Assembly: GCF_017921835.1 (NCBI RefSeq)
Contig: NZ_JAGEMN010000001.1
Span: 1,357,874-1,421,873 of the forward strand
Source: Sporosarcina sp. 6E9
GTDB taxonomy: Bacteria; Bacillota; Bacilli; Bacillales_A; Planococcaceae
Direction: 5' to 3'
DNA: 64,000 bases
The notes under the pieces were generated by a model. That model did no database searches, was not told the origin of the DNA, and saw nothing but the letters and a program-made list of their open reading frames with translations. Numbering within the stretch: the first letter of the stretch is position 1; each line of letters starts with the position of its first letter. Of this stretch, positions 1-7,001 are shown one piece after another. A program made the translations under genes and the position numbers.

Positions 1-480
1 TGCATTTTTTCGGCTTTTTAGCCCAATCTCAATCACATAATACATAAAGATCGAAAGAAACAACAAGAGGATCAAACCATCACTGCGTGTTATCATGTTG
101 CTACTGAATCCCTGTAATGCAATATCACTCATAAGAATAAGCAATGCCACACTTGCGAGTATTGTAAACGGGATTTCTTTTCTAATCGTCTCACTTTGAA
201 CCATCAATGGATACAGAAAAGCAGTCACGCCTACAACGAGCGTAGTATTAAGAATATTGCTTCCGACTACGTTTCCCACTGCAACTTCTGCATTTCCTTC
301 AAGAGCTGCAATAATACTGACAGTCGCCTCCGGGGAACTTGTTCCCAATGCGACAATTGTTAAGCCGATTAAAATAGGCGGGACCTGAAGCAGTCTCGCA
401 ATATTGGAAGACCCGTCAACAAAAAAGTCAGCGCCTTTGATCAACAATGCAAATCCAACAATTAATATAATATATGCCAT
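1..480 (-). CDS. Calcium/sodium antiporter (CaCA family), N-terminal part, truncated by window edge
   Basis: This minus-strand gene starts at ATG 480, with an AGAGGT-like ribosome site just upstream, and stays open to position 1, giving about 160 residues. The reading begins MAYIILIIVGFALLIKGADF. It carries the alpha-1 repeat typical of K+-dependent Na+/Ca2+ exchanger relatives (YrbG type): an LIGLTIVALGTSSPEATVSI segment near residues 38-57, then a GNVVGSN turn and hydrophobic helices. The family moves cations across the plasma membrane using two such inverted repeats; only the first lies in the window. Family assignment is firm, but the exchanged ion is not shown by the sequence. Confidence 0.85.
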   Translation of the reverse strand, partial: MAYIILIVGFALLIKGADFFVDGSSNIARLLQVPPILIGLTIVALGTSSPEATVSIIAALEGNAEVAVGNVVGSNILNTTLVVGVTAFLYPLMVQSETIRKEIPFTILASVALLILMSDIALQGFSSNMITRSDGLILLLFLSIFMYYVIEIGLKSRKNA

Positions 481-698
481 TGGTTTTTACCTCTATCCGG
501 TTCATGTATGATTACTATCATCTTCTGATTACTTTGCTTACATACTACATTATTACGCAATAAAAAAACGGATAATGTAAAAGTCGACAATCTATTTCAT
601 TTTACTCAATGTTTCTAAAGTTACCTCAAACATTAATGCGTTAAATAAATACATTCTACACTCGAGATCATTCTGTATTGTGATTAAAGAACGTCCCC

Positions 699-727
699 TT
701 GTAAGAGATATGCCTGAATTGTATAAT
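699..727 (+). promoter_or_regulatory. Sigma-A promoter of the broken DUF1801 gene
   Basis: TTGTAA (699-704), a 17-base spacer and a perfect TATAAT (722-727) precede the GGAGG site and ATG at 768. The promoter looks intact although the gene behind it is interrupted. Confidence 0.6.
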
Positions 728-767
728 GTGAAGAAGCAATTATTTTGTTGAATTGAAGGAGGAAGTC

Positions 768-1136
768 ATGGAGGTTTTTGAAAAGTATTTAACAGGTATT
801 GATAATCCCGACCACCATGATTAAACAAAGGAAATATTGACGTGGGTTGCTGATAAATTTCCGAATCTTGAACCGCAAATCAAGTGGAATACGCCAATGT
901 TTACGCACCAAGACACATTTATTATCGGTTTTTCAACAGCGAAGCATCATTTAAGCGTTTCGCCGGAACCAGTAGGCATAACGCTATTTTCCGATGACAT
1001 TGCACAAGCTGGTTATAGCGCTACCAAGGGCTTGTTTCGAATTCCGTGGAATGAACCCGTTAACTATGAATTACTTGGGAAGATGATTGATTTTAATATT
1101 CAAGATAAGGCCGGTTATACGAGCTTTTGGCGATAG
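768..1136 (+). pseudogene. DUF1801 iron-chaperone-like (Fra/YdhG type) gene interrupted by an in-frame stop
   Basis: An ATG at 768 follows a GAAGGAGGAAG ribosome site and reads MEVFEKYLTGIDNPDHHD. It then meets TAA at 822-824 and continues in the same frame as [12 protein letters not shown] to a stop at 1134-1136. The parts before and after the stop both fit the DUF1801 family of B. subtilis YdhG (Fra), proposed to deliver iron as a frataxin-like chaperone, including the IKWNTPMFT and [14 protein letters not shown] segments. A single substitution in one codon explains the interruption. A TTG at 837 could give a 99-residue fragment but has no good ribosome site. Alternatives are a sequencing error or readthrough. 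Confidence 0.75.
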
Positions 1137-1159
1137 GAACAAAACACGCCTAATCTAAA

Positions 1160-1192
1160 ATGTCCGCCGATCCGTTAAATCGATTGACGGAC
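1160..1192. other. Hairpin downstream of the DUF1801 pseudogene
   Basis: TGTCCG at about 1160 pairs with CGGACA near 1192, with further pairing of CGAT/ATCG inside. No T-run follows, so it may be an eroded terminator between the convergent genes. Confidence 0.3.
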
Positions 1193-1249
1193 ACCCCATC
1201 CTAGCCATGAACTTGCGGATGGATCTAGAAATGATGGCCACCAGTAAAT

Positions 1250-1819
1250 CTAGACCCTTAACGAGCCACGAAATCCTCTAGCCGCATAGTAGGACTCGGC
1301 CCCATTGTGATACACAAAAACAGTGTCATAGCGACGATCGCAAAAAATAGCACCACCGAGTTCTCTAATGTTAGATGGTGTTTGCACCCAACTCGATGTT
1401 TTCATATCGAATTTTCCAAGTTCCTGTAACGCTCGATATTGATTTTCCGTTAAAAGTTCAATGCCCATAGCAGTTGCCATATCAATAACGCTATTTTCTG
1501 GTTTATGTTTTTTTCTTGATTCTAACGCTTCACGGTCGTAACAAACACTTCTACGACCTTTAGGACTTTCCGCCGAACAATCATGAAAAACGTAAATTTC
1601 ATTCTTTATATCATAGTCCACAACATCTGGTTCTCCTCCAGTTCTCTCCATTTCATTTAGCGACCATAGTTTTTCAGGATTAGCATCCAGCTTTTCTTGG
1701 ACTTTATCCCACGCAAGACCTTCATGGCGGTTCATATTTCTTTCAAACCGAACCTTCAAATTCTCGATTAATTCTTCTCGTTGTTCTATTGATAATTCCT
1801 TATTATTTTCGCTTGTCAT
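1250..1819 (-). CDS. DUF4256 family protein of unknown function
   Basis: This 189-residue soluble protein starts at ATG 1819 behind a strong AGGAGGAAG site. The whole length matches the pattern of DUF4256 proteins found in Bacillales and other bacteria: a helical N-terminus (LKVRFERNMNRHEGLAWDKV), a central EVERTGG-like EMERTGGEPDVV segment, an FHDCSAESPKGRRSVCYD motif near residues 78-95, and a C-terminal ELGGAIFCDRRYDTVFVYHN stretch. The conserved Cys, Asp and Arg positions resemble an active or ligand site, but no biochemical role is established for the family. It is monocistronic, between a broken DUF1801 gene and a decayed L,D-transpeptidase. Family call is confident; function unknown. 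Confidence 0.85.
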   Translation of the reverse strand: MTSENNKELSIEQREELIENLKVRFERNMNRHEGLAWDKVQEKLDANPEKLWSLNEMERTGGEPDVVDYDIKNEIYVFHDCSAESPKGRRSVCYDREALESRKKHKPENSVIDMATAMGIELLTENQYRALQELGKFDMKTSSWVQTPSNIRELGGAIFCDRRYDTVFVYHNGAESYYAARGFRGSLRV

Positions 1820-1916
1820 ATTAGCTTCCTCCTAATTAAAATCGGTTCAATTTACACCATAAGTATAGCATTTTTCGTTTTTAAAATCGTACCTGCGCAC
1901 CAATTATTCATGAAAC

Positions 1917-1980
1917 TTTGGCAAATCGGTTCGTAAATTAGCTCCACTTACAATAGACATTTTCGAATTGTATAATATAT
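1917..1980 (+). repeat. Divergent direct repeat, copy A
   Basis: This stretch resembles 2084-2149 at roughly 70 % by eye, sharing TTTGG, CGGT.CGT.AATTA and TTTCGAAT blocks. It may be an eroded second LysM-coding segment of the transpeptidase relic downstream. That reading is inference. Confidence 0.45.
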
Positions 1981-2017
1981 AGAACTTGAATAAACGGTGT
2001 CGGCTGTTCTGTTAGTG

Positions 2018-2059
2018 ATAACCCATCTGAGCCTTCAACTCAATGATGGGTTATTTTTT
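2018..2059 (+). terminator. Strong hairpin with T-run between the two repeat copies
   Basis: ATAACCCATC (2018-2027) pairs perfectly with GATGGGTTAT (2044-2053). An inner TGAG/CTCA stem extends it and TTTTTT follows. It is a good plus-strand intrinsic terminator, but no intact plus-strand gene precedes it; the nearest is the DUF1801 relic about 0.9 kb upstream. Confidence 0.6.
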
Positions 2060-2083
2060 GTGTTTAAATAGTATTCTTTAAGG

Positions 2084-2149
2084 TTTGGAAAACCGGTACG
2101 TTAATTAAGTTCTCTTGCAATAAAACTTTCGAATCGTAAAACAATAATA
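2084..2149 (+). repeat. Divergent direct repeat, copy B, possibly coding a decayed LysM motif
   Basis: This is the partner of 1917-1980. Read from 2090 it gives KPVR, a stop, then LSSLAIKLSNRKTIIRN, which resembles the KPGDTLxSIA...IxxNN pattern of LysM domains. The downstream frame then reads LKF/YNKLTI-like residues just before the transpeptidase domain. Confidence 0.45.
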
Positions 2150-2181
2150 AGAAATCACGAACATCAAGCCCTGCTCTCTGA

Positions 2182-2568
2182 AGTTTTCGCCCATACAATA
2201 AGTTAACAATCATTTGGTATGGAGGCGATCTTATTAAACTTTGGATTGATATATCCACACGAAAACACCGTTTAAGACTATACAATGATCAACATCTCAT
2301 CAAAACTTACCCAGTCGCTGTGGGAAAAATGGTGACATCAACTCCTTTGGGAAAATACAAAATTATAAATAAACAACTGAATCCAGGCGGCCCTTTCGGC
2401 GTGTTTTGGATGGGATTATCAAAACCCCATTATGGGATACACGGCACAAATAATCCTTCCTCTATCGGAAAAAACGTGTCACACGGATGTATACGAATGT
2501 ATAACAAAGATGTATTAGACTTAGCATCTAGGGTGTTGCTTGGAACAACTGTCTATATTCACAAATGA
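2182..2568 (+). pseudogene. L,D-transpeptidase (YkuD/ErfK family) with decayed 5' end
   Basis: Codons from 2182 to the stop at 2566-2568 form one open frame without a credible start codon. The catalytic part is well preserved: [68 protein letters not shown] and the nucleophile motif [11 protein letters not shown]-transpeptidases of this type make 3-3 peptidoglycan cross-links or attach proteins, and in B. subtilis YkuD acts in spore envelope assembly after an N-terminal LysM domain. Here a TGA at 2179-2181 and a frame change near 2150 separate the catalytic part from LysM-like remnants. A GTG at 2320 could begin an 82-residue fragment, but that would cut the beta-sandwich. The catalytic Cys and His remain, so decay looks recent. 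Confidence 0.7.
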
Positions 2569-2632
2569 TAGGATTTGAATCCCACAACCTTTATCTGCGT
2601 TATTGTGAGTTCCACTACACTTGCATTAACGA

Positions 2633-2674
2633 AAAATGGAAGCCAATCAAATTTGATTAGCTTCCATTTTTATT
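2633..2674. terminator. Bidirectional intrinsic terminator between the transpeptidase relic and the EamA/zinc-ribbon region
   Basis: AAAATGGAAGC pairs with GCTTCCATTTT, and an inner AATC/GATT stem adds to it. A-rich sequence on the left and T-rich sequence on the right allow it to serve both strands. Confidence 0.75.
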
Positions 2675-2756
2675 TTCATTCGGAAATATCATTTGCTAAA
2701 ATTGCACGGTGTATAGCGGCACCGATGAATCGACACCGCCTCTATTACGCCATTCA

Positions 2757-2825
2757 TCATCCACTAGTGAGCGACCCACGGTATTCGTATTTTTCGACTT
2801 GTCTCATTTCTACGCGCGCCAACAT
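2757..2825 (-). pseudogene. Eroded C-terminal tail of a zinc-ribbon protein, duplicate of the gene at 3777-4403
   Basis: Directly after the stop of the EamA gene, the same minus frame reads MLARVEMRQ then VEKYEYRGSLTSG and a stop at 2757-2759. This aligns with the end of the intact gene at 3777, VEECQYCGSLIGG and stop, and the DNA is clearly alike (ATCATCCAC and TGAGCGACCC are identical in both). The zinc-binding cysteines have become Tyr, Arg or other residues. The simplest reading is that a tandem copy of the zinc-ribbon gene once lay here and only its tail survives. Confidence 0.55.
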
Positions 2826-3698
2826 TCATATGCGTTTAAGATTTATTTTCGGAACCCAGTTCACCATGAAAATTCCGATAAATATAAAGACGCCCCCAAG
2901 CATTACATACCAATGGATTGGTTCGTCTAAGAGAAGCCAACCCGAGATGACACCAAAGAATGGAGCTAAAAATAAAAAAGCGCTTGTTTTTCCTGGATCC
3001 CCAATTGTAAGTAAATAAAACCATACTGCAAATTGTACTACTGAAGCCATAATAGCCAACCATAAAAGAATAAAAATAGAAATGATATTTGGTTCGAAAA
3101 ATGGTTCTTCTAAGATAAAACTTCCGCCAAAGAGGATCAGTCCCCCAAACAACATTTGATAGGCAGTTAACACCCACACATTTATTGTTTGTCCCCATGT
3201 TTTGATTAATAGTGTTCCGATCGCCCAGGAAACTGCCGAAAGAAACCCTAGTAATGTTCCGATTTTAATAGATAAGTGAGCGCCAAAAGTAATAAACACC
3301 CCTAAAAAGCCGACCACAACACCAATCCATTGCAATCTTTTGTATGTAAGCTTCAAAAAAATAGTACCTAAAATGACGACAAGCAAAGGATTTGTAAATG
3401 TAAGAATAGAAGATTCACCGGCTTTTATCGTTTTCAAACTAACGAAAATACAACCCATCACACCAGCGGTTTGAAAGAACCCGATAATAAAAACTTTCCA
3501 CCAATCTTGTAAAGAACGAGGATGAGGCCGCTTCCAAAAAACAACGAAAATAGCCATCAATATTCCTGCAATCGTAAAGCGCAAGGCGACAAGTAAAATA
3601 GGAGAAAAATAGAGTAAACCTATTTTCCCTATTGCAAAAGCAGAACCCATTAATGATGTAGTTAAAATGACAAGCAATCCGTATACATATTTATTCAT
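2826..3698 (-). CDS. EamA (drug/metabolite transporter) family permease
   Basis: This 290-residue integral membrane protein starts at ATG 3698 behind an AAGGGGGTAG site. About ten hydrophobic helices arise from two EamA halves. The first carries the SLMGSAFAIGKIGL motif near residues 15-28 and the second the SAVSWAIGTLLIK motif near 154-166, followed by LAPFFGVISGWLLLDEP close to the C-terminus. Proteins of this superfamily export small metabolites, amino acids or drugs across the plasma membrane; the substrate here cannot be read from sequence. The gene appears monocistronic. The relic of a zinc-ribbon tail begins immediately after its stop, suggesting a deletion joined them. Confidence 0.88.
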   Translation of the reverse strand: MNKYVYGLLVILTTSLMGSAFAIGKIGLLYFSPILLVALRFTIAGILMAIFVVFWKRPHPRSLQDWWKVFIIGFFQTAGVMGCIFVSLKTIKAGESSILTFTNPLLVVILGTIFLKLTYKRLQWIGVVVGFLGVFITFGAHLSIKIGTLLGFLSAVSWAIGTLLIKTWGQTINVWVLTAYQMLFGGLILFGGSFILEEPFFEPNIISIFILLWLAIMASVVQFAVWFYLLTIGDPGKTSAFLFLAPFFGVISGWLLLDEPIHWYVMLGGVFIFIGIFMVNWVPKINLKRI

Positions 3699-3776
3699 GC
3701 TACCCCCTTGTGAAAGTGGTGTTTATCAACCTACCTTCATACCAATAAACTAGATCCAGACATATTTTTCACTTTA

Positions 3777-4403
3777 TCATCCACCAATGAGCGACCCGCA
3801 GTATTGGCATTCTTCAACGTTTCCTTTTTCCACCTTGCTATTTGCTCCGCAACCGTTACAAGATACGACTTTCATATCTACTTTATGATTCTTAACTCTT
3901 TCATCAACTTCATCTTCTGTCGAAAAAACAATTGCATCTTGATTATAATTAATATAGGCATCTTCAAAAAAACCTTTATGAATCATTTCTTGAATATCCT
4001 TAATGGCAATATCATGTGATACGGGAATAGCGGATGAAATCGTCGCAATCGATCGTACTCTTTTATTCACAATTATATCGATGTATTTTTTATATTTATC
4101 CGCATTTATCGATGACTTTTTACCAAGATAGACTAAAGTCAGACCCAAGAAAACAAAAAACAACATACCAAGTGTTCCATCTATGAATCCATCTTCCATC
4201 AATGACGTCCATGAGATTACCCCCATGGCTGCAATGATCCATCCCCAAATCGTCATTTTTCGTCCGGAAGTCAATGACGCTTTTTTATCAACGCTAAGTT
4301 TCCTGACTAGAAAATAAACACCTATCGGCCAAAATATAATTAGTAGAAAAATAATCAGCGGCCATGAGTGGGTTTTAATCGGCTTATTATGGTTTGAAGT
4401 CAT
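3777..4403 (-). CDS. Membrane protein with C-terminal zinc ribbon, function unknown
   Basis: The 208-residue product has three predicted membrane segments near residues 14-33, 50-66 and 76-94. A cytosolic part follows that looks like a small winged-helix fold (ISSAIPVSHDIAIKDIQEMI, then GFFEDAYINY). It ends in a zinc ribbon with Cys pairs CxGC (182, 185) and CxxC (199, 202), finishing CGSLIGG. Its ATG overlaps the stop of the YdeI-like gene by four bases (ATGA), so the two are translationally coupled. A decayed duplicate of its tail lies at 2757-2825. I do not recognise a named family; a membrane-anchored regulator or sensor is possible but unproven. Confidence 0.75.
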   Translation of the reverse strand: MTSNHNKPIKTHSWPLIIFLLIIFWPIGVYFLVRKLSVDKKASLTSGRKMTIWGWIIAAMGVISWTSLMEDGFIDGTLGMLFFVFLGLTLVYLGKKSSINADKYKKYIDIIVNKRVRSIATISSAIPVSHDIAIKDIQEMIHKGFFEDAYINYNQDAIVFSTEDEVDERVKNHKVDMKVVSCNGCGANSKVEKGNVEECQYCGSLIGG

Positions 4404-4990
4404 TTGTCGTTTAACCCCTTCCCGTCAAAAATGTGTTGCATATATCTTTCAACCCTTGTTGTTCGGGTACTAGACTGTTTGGCTTGTGAAAAGTAAAGTA
4501 CGTACGCTCGTTGTCTTCCCGGCGTCAATGCTTCAAAAGCAGTTTTAAAGACAGGGATTTCATCGAATTTGCTCTGGAGTTCTTCTGGAATGATGATTTC
4601 TGTTTTCTTTTCAACTTTTAATCCGGCTTTTTCAACTTCAATCGCTTCATAAATATAGTCTTTCAAAACAACTTCCATCTCTAGGATTTCTTGAACATTT
4701 GTAAACCGAATCTGACGCGCCGCTTGTACATTCTCCGTTTGCTGGATTAGAATCCCATGGTTATCCTGTATCAAGGCACCTTTGTGAAACAGAAACGCAC
4801 AATACTCTTTAAATCGATGGATTAAAACAACATTTTTATCCCCAAACGTATAACATGGATGGCCCCATTTAAATTCTTCAGTCAGCTTGCAGTCAAGAAC
4901 GATATTTCTTAGAGCTACAAATTCCTCTTGCCACTTTTTAGATTTACTTATATATTGATCAACCTTGGAATTCGTTTTATCATTTGTCAT
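4400..4990 (-). CDS. YdeI/OmpD-associated family protein with DUF1801 domain
   Basis: The 196-residue soluble protein combines an N-terminal DUF1801 fold (LVRNIVL-like start, FKWGHPCYTF near residues 40-49, HRFKEYCAFLFHKGALI) with a C-terminal OmdA/YdeI domain (IIIPEELQSKFDEIPVFKTA, then LTPGRQRAYVLYFSQAK with RxxRVERYM). It matches B. subtilis YdeI in length and layout. Some members have been linked to protection against envelope stress or bacteriocins, but a biochemical activity is not established. It is the first gene of a two-gene unit with the zinc-ribbon membrane protein, overlapping it by four bases. Family assignment is confident. Confidence 0.85.
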   Translation of the reverse strand: MTNDKTNSKVDQYISKSKKWQEEFVALRNIVLDCKLTEEFKWGHPCYTFGDKNVVLIHRFKEYCAFLFHKGALIQDNHGILIQQTENVQAARQIRFTNVQEILEMEVVLKDYIYEAIEVEKAGLKVEKKTEIIIPEELQSKFDEIPVFKTAFEALTPGRQRAYVLYFSQAKQSSTRTTRVERYMQHIFDGKGLNDK

Positions 4991-5130
4991 CTAGGAACCC
5001 GCCTTGTCATTTTTGAAAATCGATTTCTCTCATAATTCCACCGTATCTTATACTCATTGTTAGCCGTTATTATCTACTAATTCCCGATTATTTCTTTTAA
5101 TAATCCCATCTGCTTCACAACAAGTTACCG

Positions 5131-5256
5131 TTATAGATAATAATTTGATTGAATCGCTTCGACATTCGGAATAATCGCTTGATCATAGTCGAGCTGATTG
5201 ATGAGTGTGTCTTCGAATTTGGTGAGAATTGTAAGATATTGTATGATATTTTCATT
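5131..5256 (-). pseudogene. Possible 3' fragment of an unidentified gene
   Basis: Forty-one codons follow an in-frame TAG and end at TAA 5131-5133. The residue mix (TKFEDTLINQLDYDQ, then IPNVEAIQSNYYL) is protein-like. No start codon or ribosome site is present. I do not recognise the family. Confidence 0.3.
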
Positions 5257-5313
5257 CTACCATAGTTAGCAGTTCATTTGTCTGATAATTCACAGCTTTT
5301 GATTGAAGATTAG

Positions 5314-5502
5314 GGGGGATCCTGTACCACCTATTTAGTCGTTGCCCAAGAATCGACGACAGTTGCAACTTCGAATTATATCCTTGAAATCCATCAAATC
5401 GATTAGAACAAACATATTTTCACAAATTATAATCATACTGATGAAGTTTTTGTACCGGAGGATGTCATTGTGAACGCCTTGTCTGTAAATCCTGGATTGT
5501 GA
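5314..5502 (+). pseudogene. Possible fragment of an unidentified gene with internal stop
   Basis: Sixty-two codons lie between TAG 5311 and TGA 5500-5502, broken once by TAG at 5404-5406. Both sides look coding (SNYILEIHQID before, DEVFVPEDVIVNALSVNPG after). There is no start or known family; this may be chance. Confidence 0.3.
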
Positions 5503-5586
5503 ATACGCAAGCTAAAATAAAATGCTGCTCCAATTAATTGGAGGTCACTGTAAAAGTATGTAAATATGTATTTCATATCATTATTC

Positions 5587-5663
5587 TCCGATTTAGTGCG
5601 CAGTCTTGAGACTCCCGCGGAATCAGCGAAGTGCGAAATAGAAGTGCACTCTTTCAGTGCACT
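5587..5663. repeat. Degraded intergenic repeat with terminal inverted repeat
   Basis: The minus strand carries blocks such as CACTTCGCTGATTCCGCGGG and GGAGTCTCAAGAC, reminiscent of the multicopy G+C-rich intergenic element of Planococcaceae. It is followed by the inverted repeat AGTGCACT-CTTTC-AGTGCACT (about 5643-5663). Copy number cannot be checked from one window. Confidence 0.4.
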
Positions 5664-5817
5664 CAATTAATTGTGCTACTTTATTTTGTCATGAAAGAAA
5701 CGAAGGCTTCTTTAGATGTAAACTTTCATATTCTAAAAAAGGGATTCCACCAACTATTATTGAATAAGTACAGTAAAAACAAGCGATTATGAACTTTGAT
5801 AGGAGTGAATTCTTTTG

Positions 5818-6567
5818 ATGTTTGCTGTTCTTGCTGATATCCACGGAAATGCGCCTGCTTTACAGGCCGTTCTTTATGAAATCGATAACCGCAAGGATAT
5901 AGAACATATCTATTCCCTTGGCGACATGATTGCAATTGGACCTGATACGAACGCTGTCTTGGAATTGTTATTTTCTCGAGATGATATTTCGATGATTACA
6001 GGCAATCATGATGAAGCGGTACTAGCCATTATTAAAGGTGAGCCACATCCTTTAAGTCATCCGCATGTGAAAGAACATCATGAATGGATTGCTAAAGGAA
6101 TGGACAAGAAATTTATCAGTAAACTTGATGAGTTGCCGCGTTTTATTCGAAAAGACATGTTAGGACATTCGGTCTATTTCACTCATTATCATGTGGAGGA
6201 CAAGAAGATCGATGCTCATATTAGCGATGATCCTTATGCAAGGATTGTTCAGCCGAGTCTTGAGAACATGGAAAAGTTGTTTGGTCCGCAAGATGTCGAT
6301 TTAATCTGCTTTGGTCATCATCATCCCGTTCATTTTTTTAAGGGCGCGCATACGACTTATTTAAACCCCGGTTCTCTAGGTTGTGCTGAGGATTCAGTTG
6401 CTAGATATGCGGTTGTTACGATTGAAGTAAATGAAATCCAAGTAGAGTTGGTTGAAGCGCCGTATGATAACACGGAGTTTCTACTGTCTTATGAAAAACT
6501 AAAAGTTCCAACTCGTAATTTTATATTGAAGGCATTTCACGGGAATCAGCTAAAGAGGAGTGAATAA
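5818..6567 (+). CDS. Metallophosphoesterase family protein
   Basis: The 249-residue enzyme has the calcineurin-like metal-binding motifs in order: ADIHGN near residues 6-11, GDMIAIGP near 36-43, GNHDE near 62-66, THYH near 117-120 and GHHH near 166-169, followed by LNPGSLG. Such enzymes hydrolyse phosphomono- or diesters with two metal ions in the cytosol; substrate is unknown. AGGAGTG at 5801-5807 serves ATG 5818; a TTG at 5815 is an alternative start. The VOC gene follows after two bases with its own GAGGAGTGA site inside this gene's end, so the two form an operon. Confidence 0.87.
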   Translation: MFAVLADIHGNAPALQAVLYEIDNRKDIEHIYSLGDMIAIGPDTNAVLELLFSRDDISMITGNHDEAVLAIIKGEPHPLSHPHVKEHHEWIAKGMDKKFISKLDELPRFIRKDMLGHSVYFTHYHVEDKKIDAHISDDPYARIVQPSLENMEKLFGPQDVDLICFGHHHPVHFFKGAHTTYLNPGSLGCAEDSVARYAVVTIEVNEIQVELVEAPYDNTEFLLSYEKLKVPTRNFILKAFHGNQLKRSE

Positions 6568-6569
6568 TT

Positions 6570-6944
6570 ATGGGTATTACTGGATTAGGTGGCGTGTTTT
6601 TTAAGTGCAATGACCCGGACAAGTTGCGTGAATGGTATCAAGAAAAGCTTGGGTTAACATCGGATCAATACGGAAAAACTTTTTTATGGGGTGACACCGA
6701 AGGAAGTTCTGTTTGGGCGCCTTTTGCCAAAGATACAACTTATTTTAGCCCATCAGATAAAGAGTTTATGATTAACTTTCGAGTGAATGATTTGGCTTCA
6801 TATCTTGAGGTAATTCGAGCAAAAGGTGTTGAGGTTGTTGGGGAATTGCAAGTTGAAATCTATGGAAAGTTCGCGCATATTTTGGATTTGGAAGGAAATA
6901 AGATTGAGCTATGGGAACCGACTGATTCTGCCATGAAAAGCTAA
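6570..6944 (+). CDS. VOC (glyoxalase/bleomycin-resistance-like) family protein
   Basis: This 124-residue protein has the paired beta-alpha-beta-beta-beta layout of the vicinal-oxygen-chelate fold: FFKCNDPDKLREWYQEKLGL near residues 11-30 and LEVIRAKGVEVV then KFAHILDLEGNKIELWEP near the end. The final Glu of IELWEP matches a usual metal-ligand position. Members range from glyoxalases and dioxygenases to drug-binding proteins, so the reaction stays open. It starts two bases after the phosphoesterase gene and ends at a strong terminator shared with the convergent MFS gene. Confidence 0.85.
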   Translation: MGITGLGGVFFKCNDPDKLREWYQEKLGLTSDQYGKTFLWGDTEGSSVWAPFAKDTTYFSPSDKEFMINFRVNDLASYLEVIRAKGVEVVGELQVEIYGKFAHILDLEGNKIELWEPTDSAMKS

Positions 6945-6946
6945 CT

Positions 6947-7001
6947 AAAAAAGTACCGGGTTCCGACGACAGTTATCGTCGTTATGAACCTGGTACTTTT
7001 T
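6947..7001. terminator. Bidirectional terminator between VOC and MFS genes
   Basis: AAAAAGTACC with GGTTC pairs with GAACC and GGTACTTTTT around a CGACGAC/GTCGT inner stem. The A-run and T-run flanks suit both convergent genes. The MFS stop codon lies inside the right arm. Confidence 0.85.

Larger units (their letters stand above)
4991..5814. other. 0.8-kb region without an intact gene: relics, hairpins and repeat debris
   Basis: No intact gene is supported here. Two protein-like open stretches without start codons are present: minus 5131-5256 (reads ILTKFEDTLINQLDYDQAII) and plus 5314-5502 (TTYLVVAQESTTVATSNYIL, an in-frame TAG at 5404, then EVFVPEDVIVNALSVNPG). A palindrome CTCCAATTAATTGGAG sits at 5528-5543. 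Sequence from about 5587 to 5663 resembles the G+C-rich intergenic repeats common in Planococcaceae. The composition suggests decay of older genes. Confidence 0.5.

Noticed and set aside
837-1136. Functional 99-residue protein starting at TTG 837
   Set aside because: No ribosome site precedes it and the preceding codons continue the family alignment across the stop.
2064-2285. 73-codon open frame on the minus strand
   Set aside because: It lies opposite the transpeptidase relic, has no ribosome site and no recognisable family.
5433-5666. 77-codon open frame on the minus strand
   Set aside because: Its first third is the degraded intergenic repeat and the rest has unusual residue content; no ribosome site.
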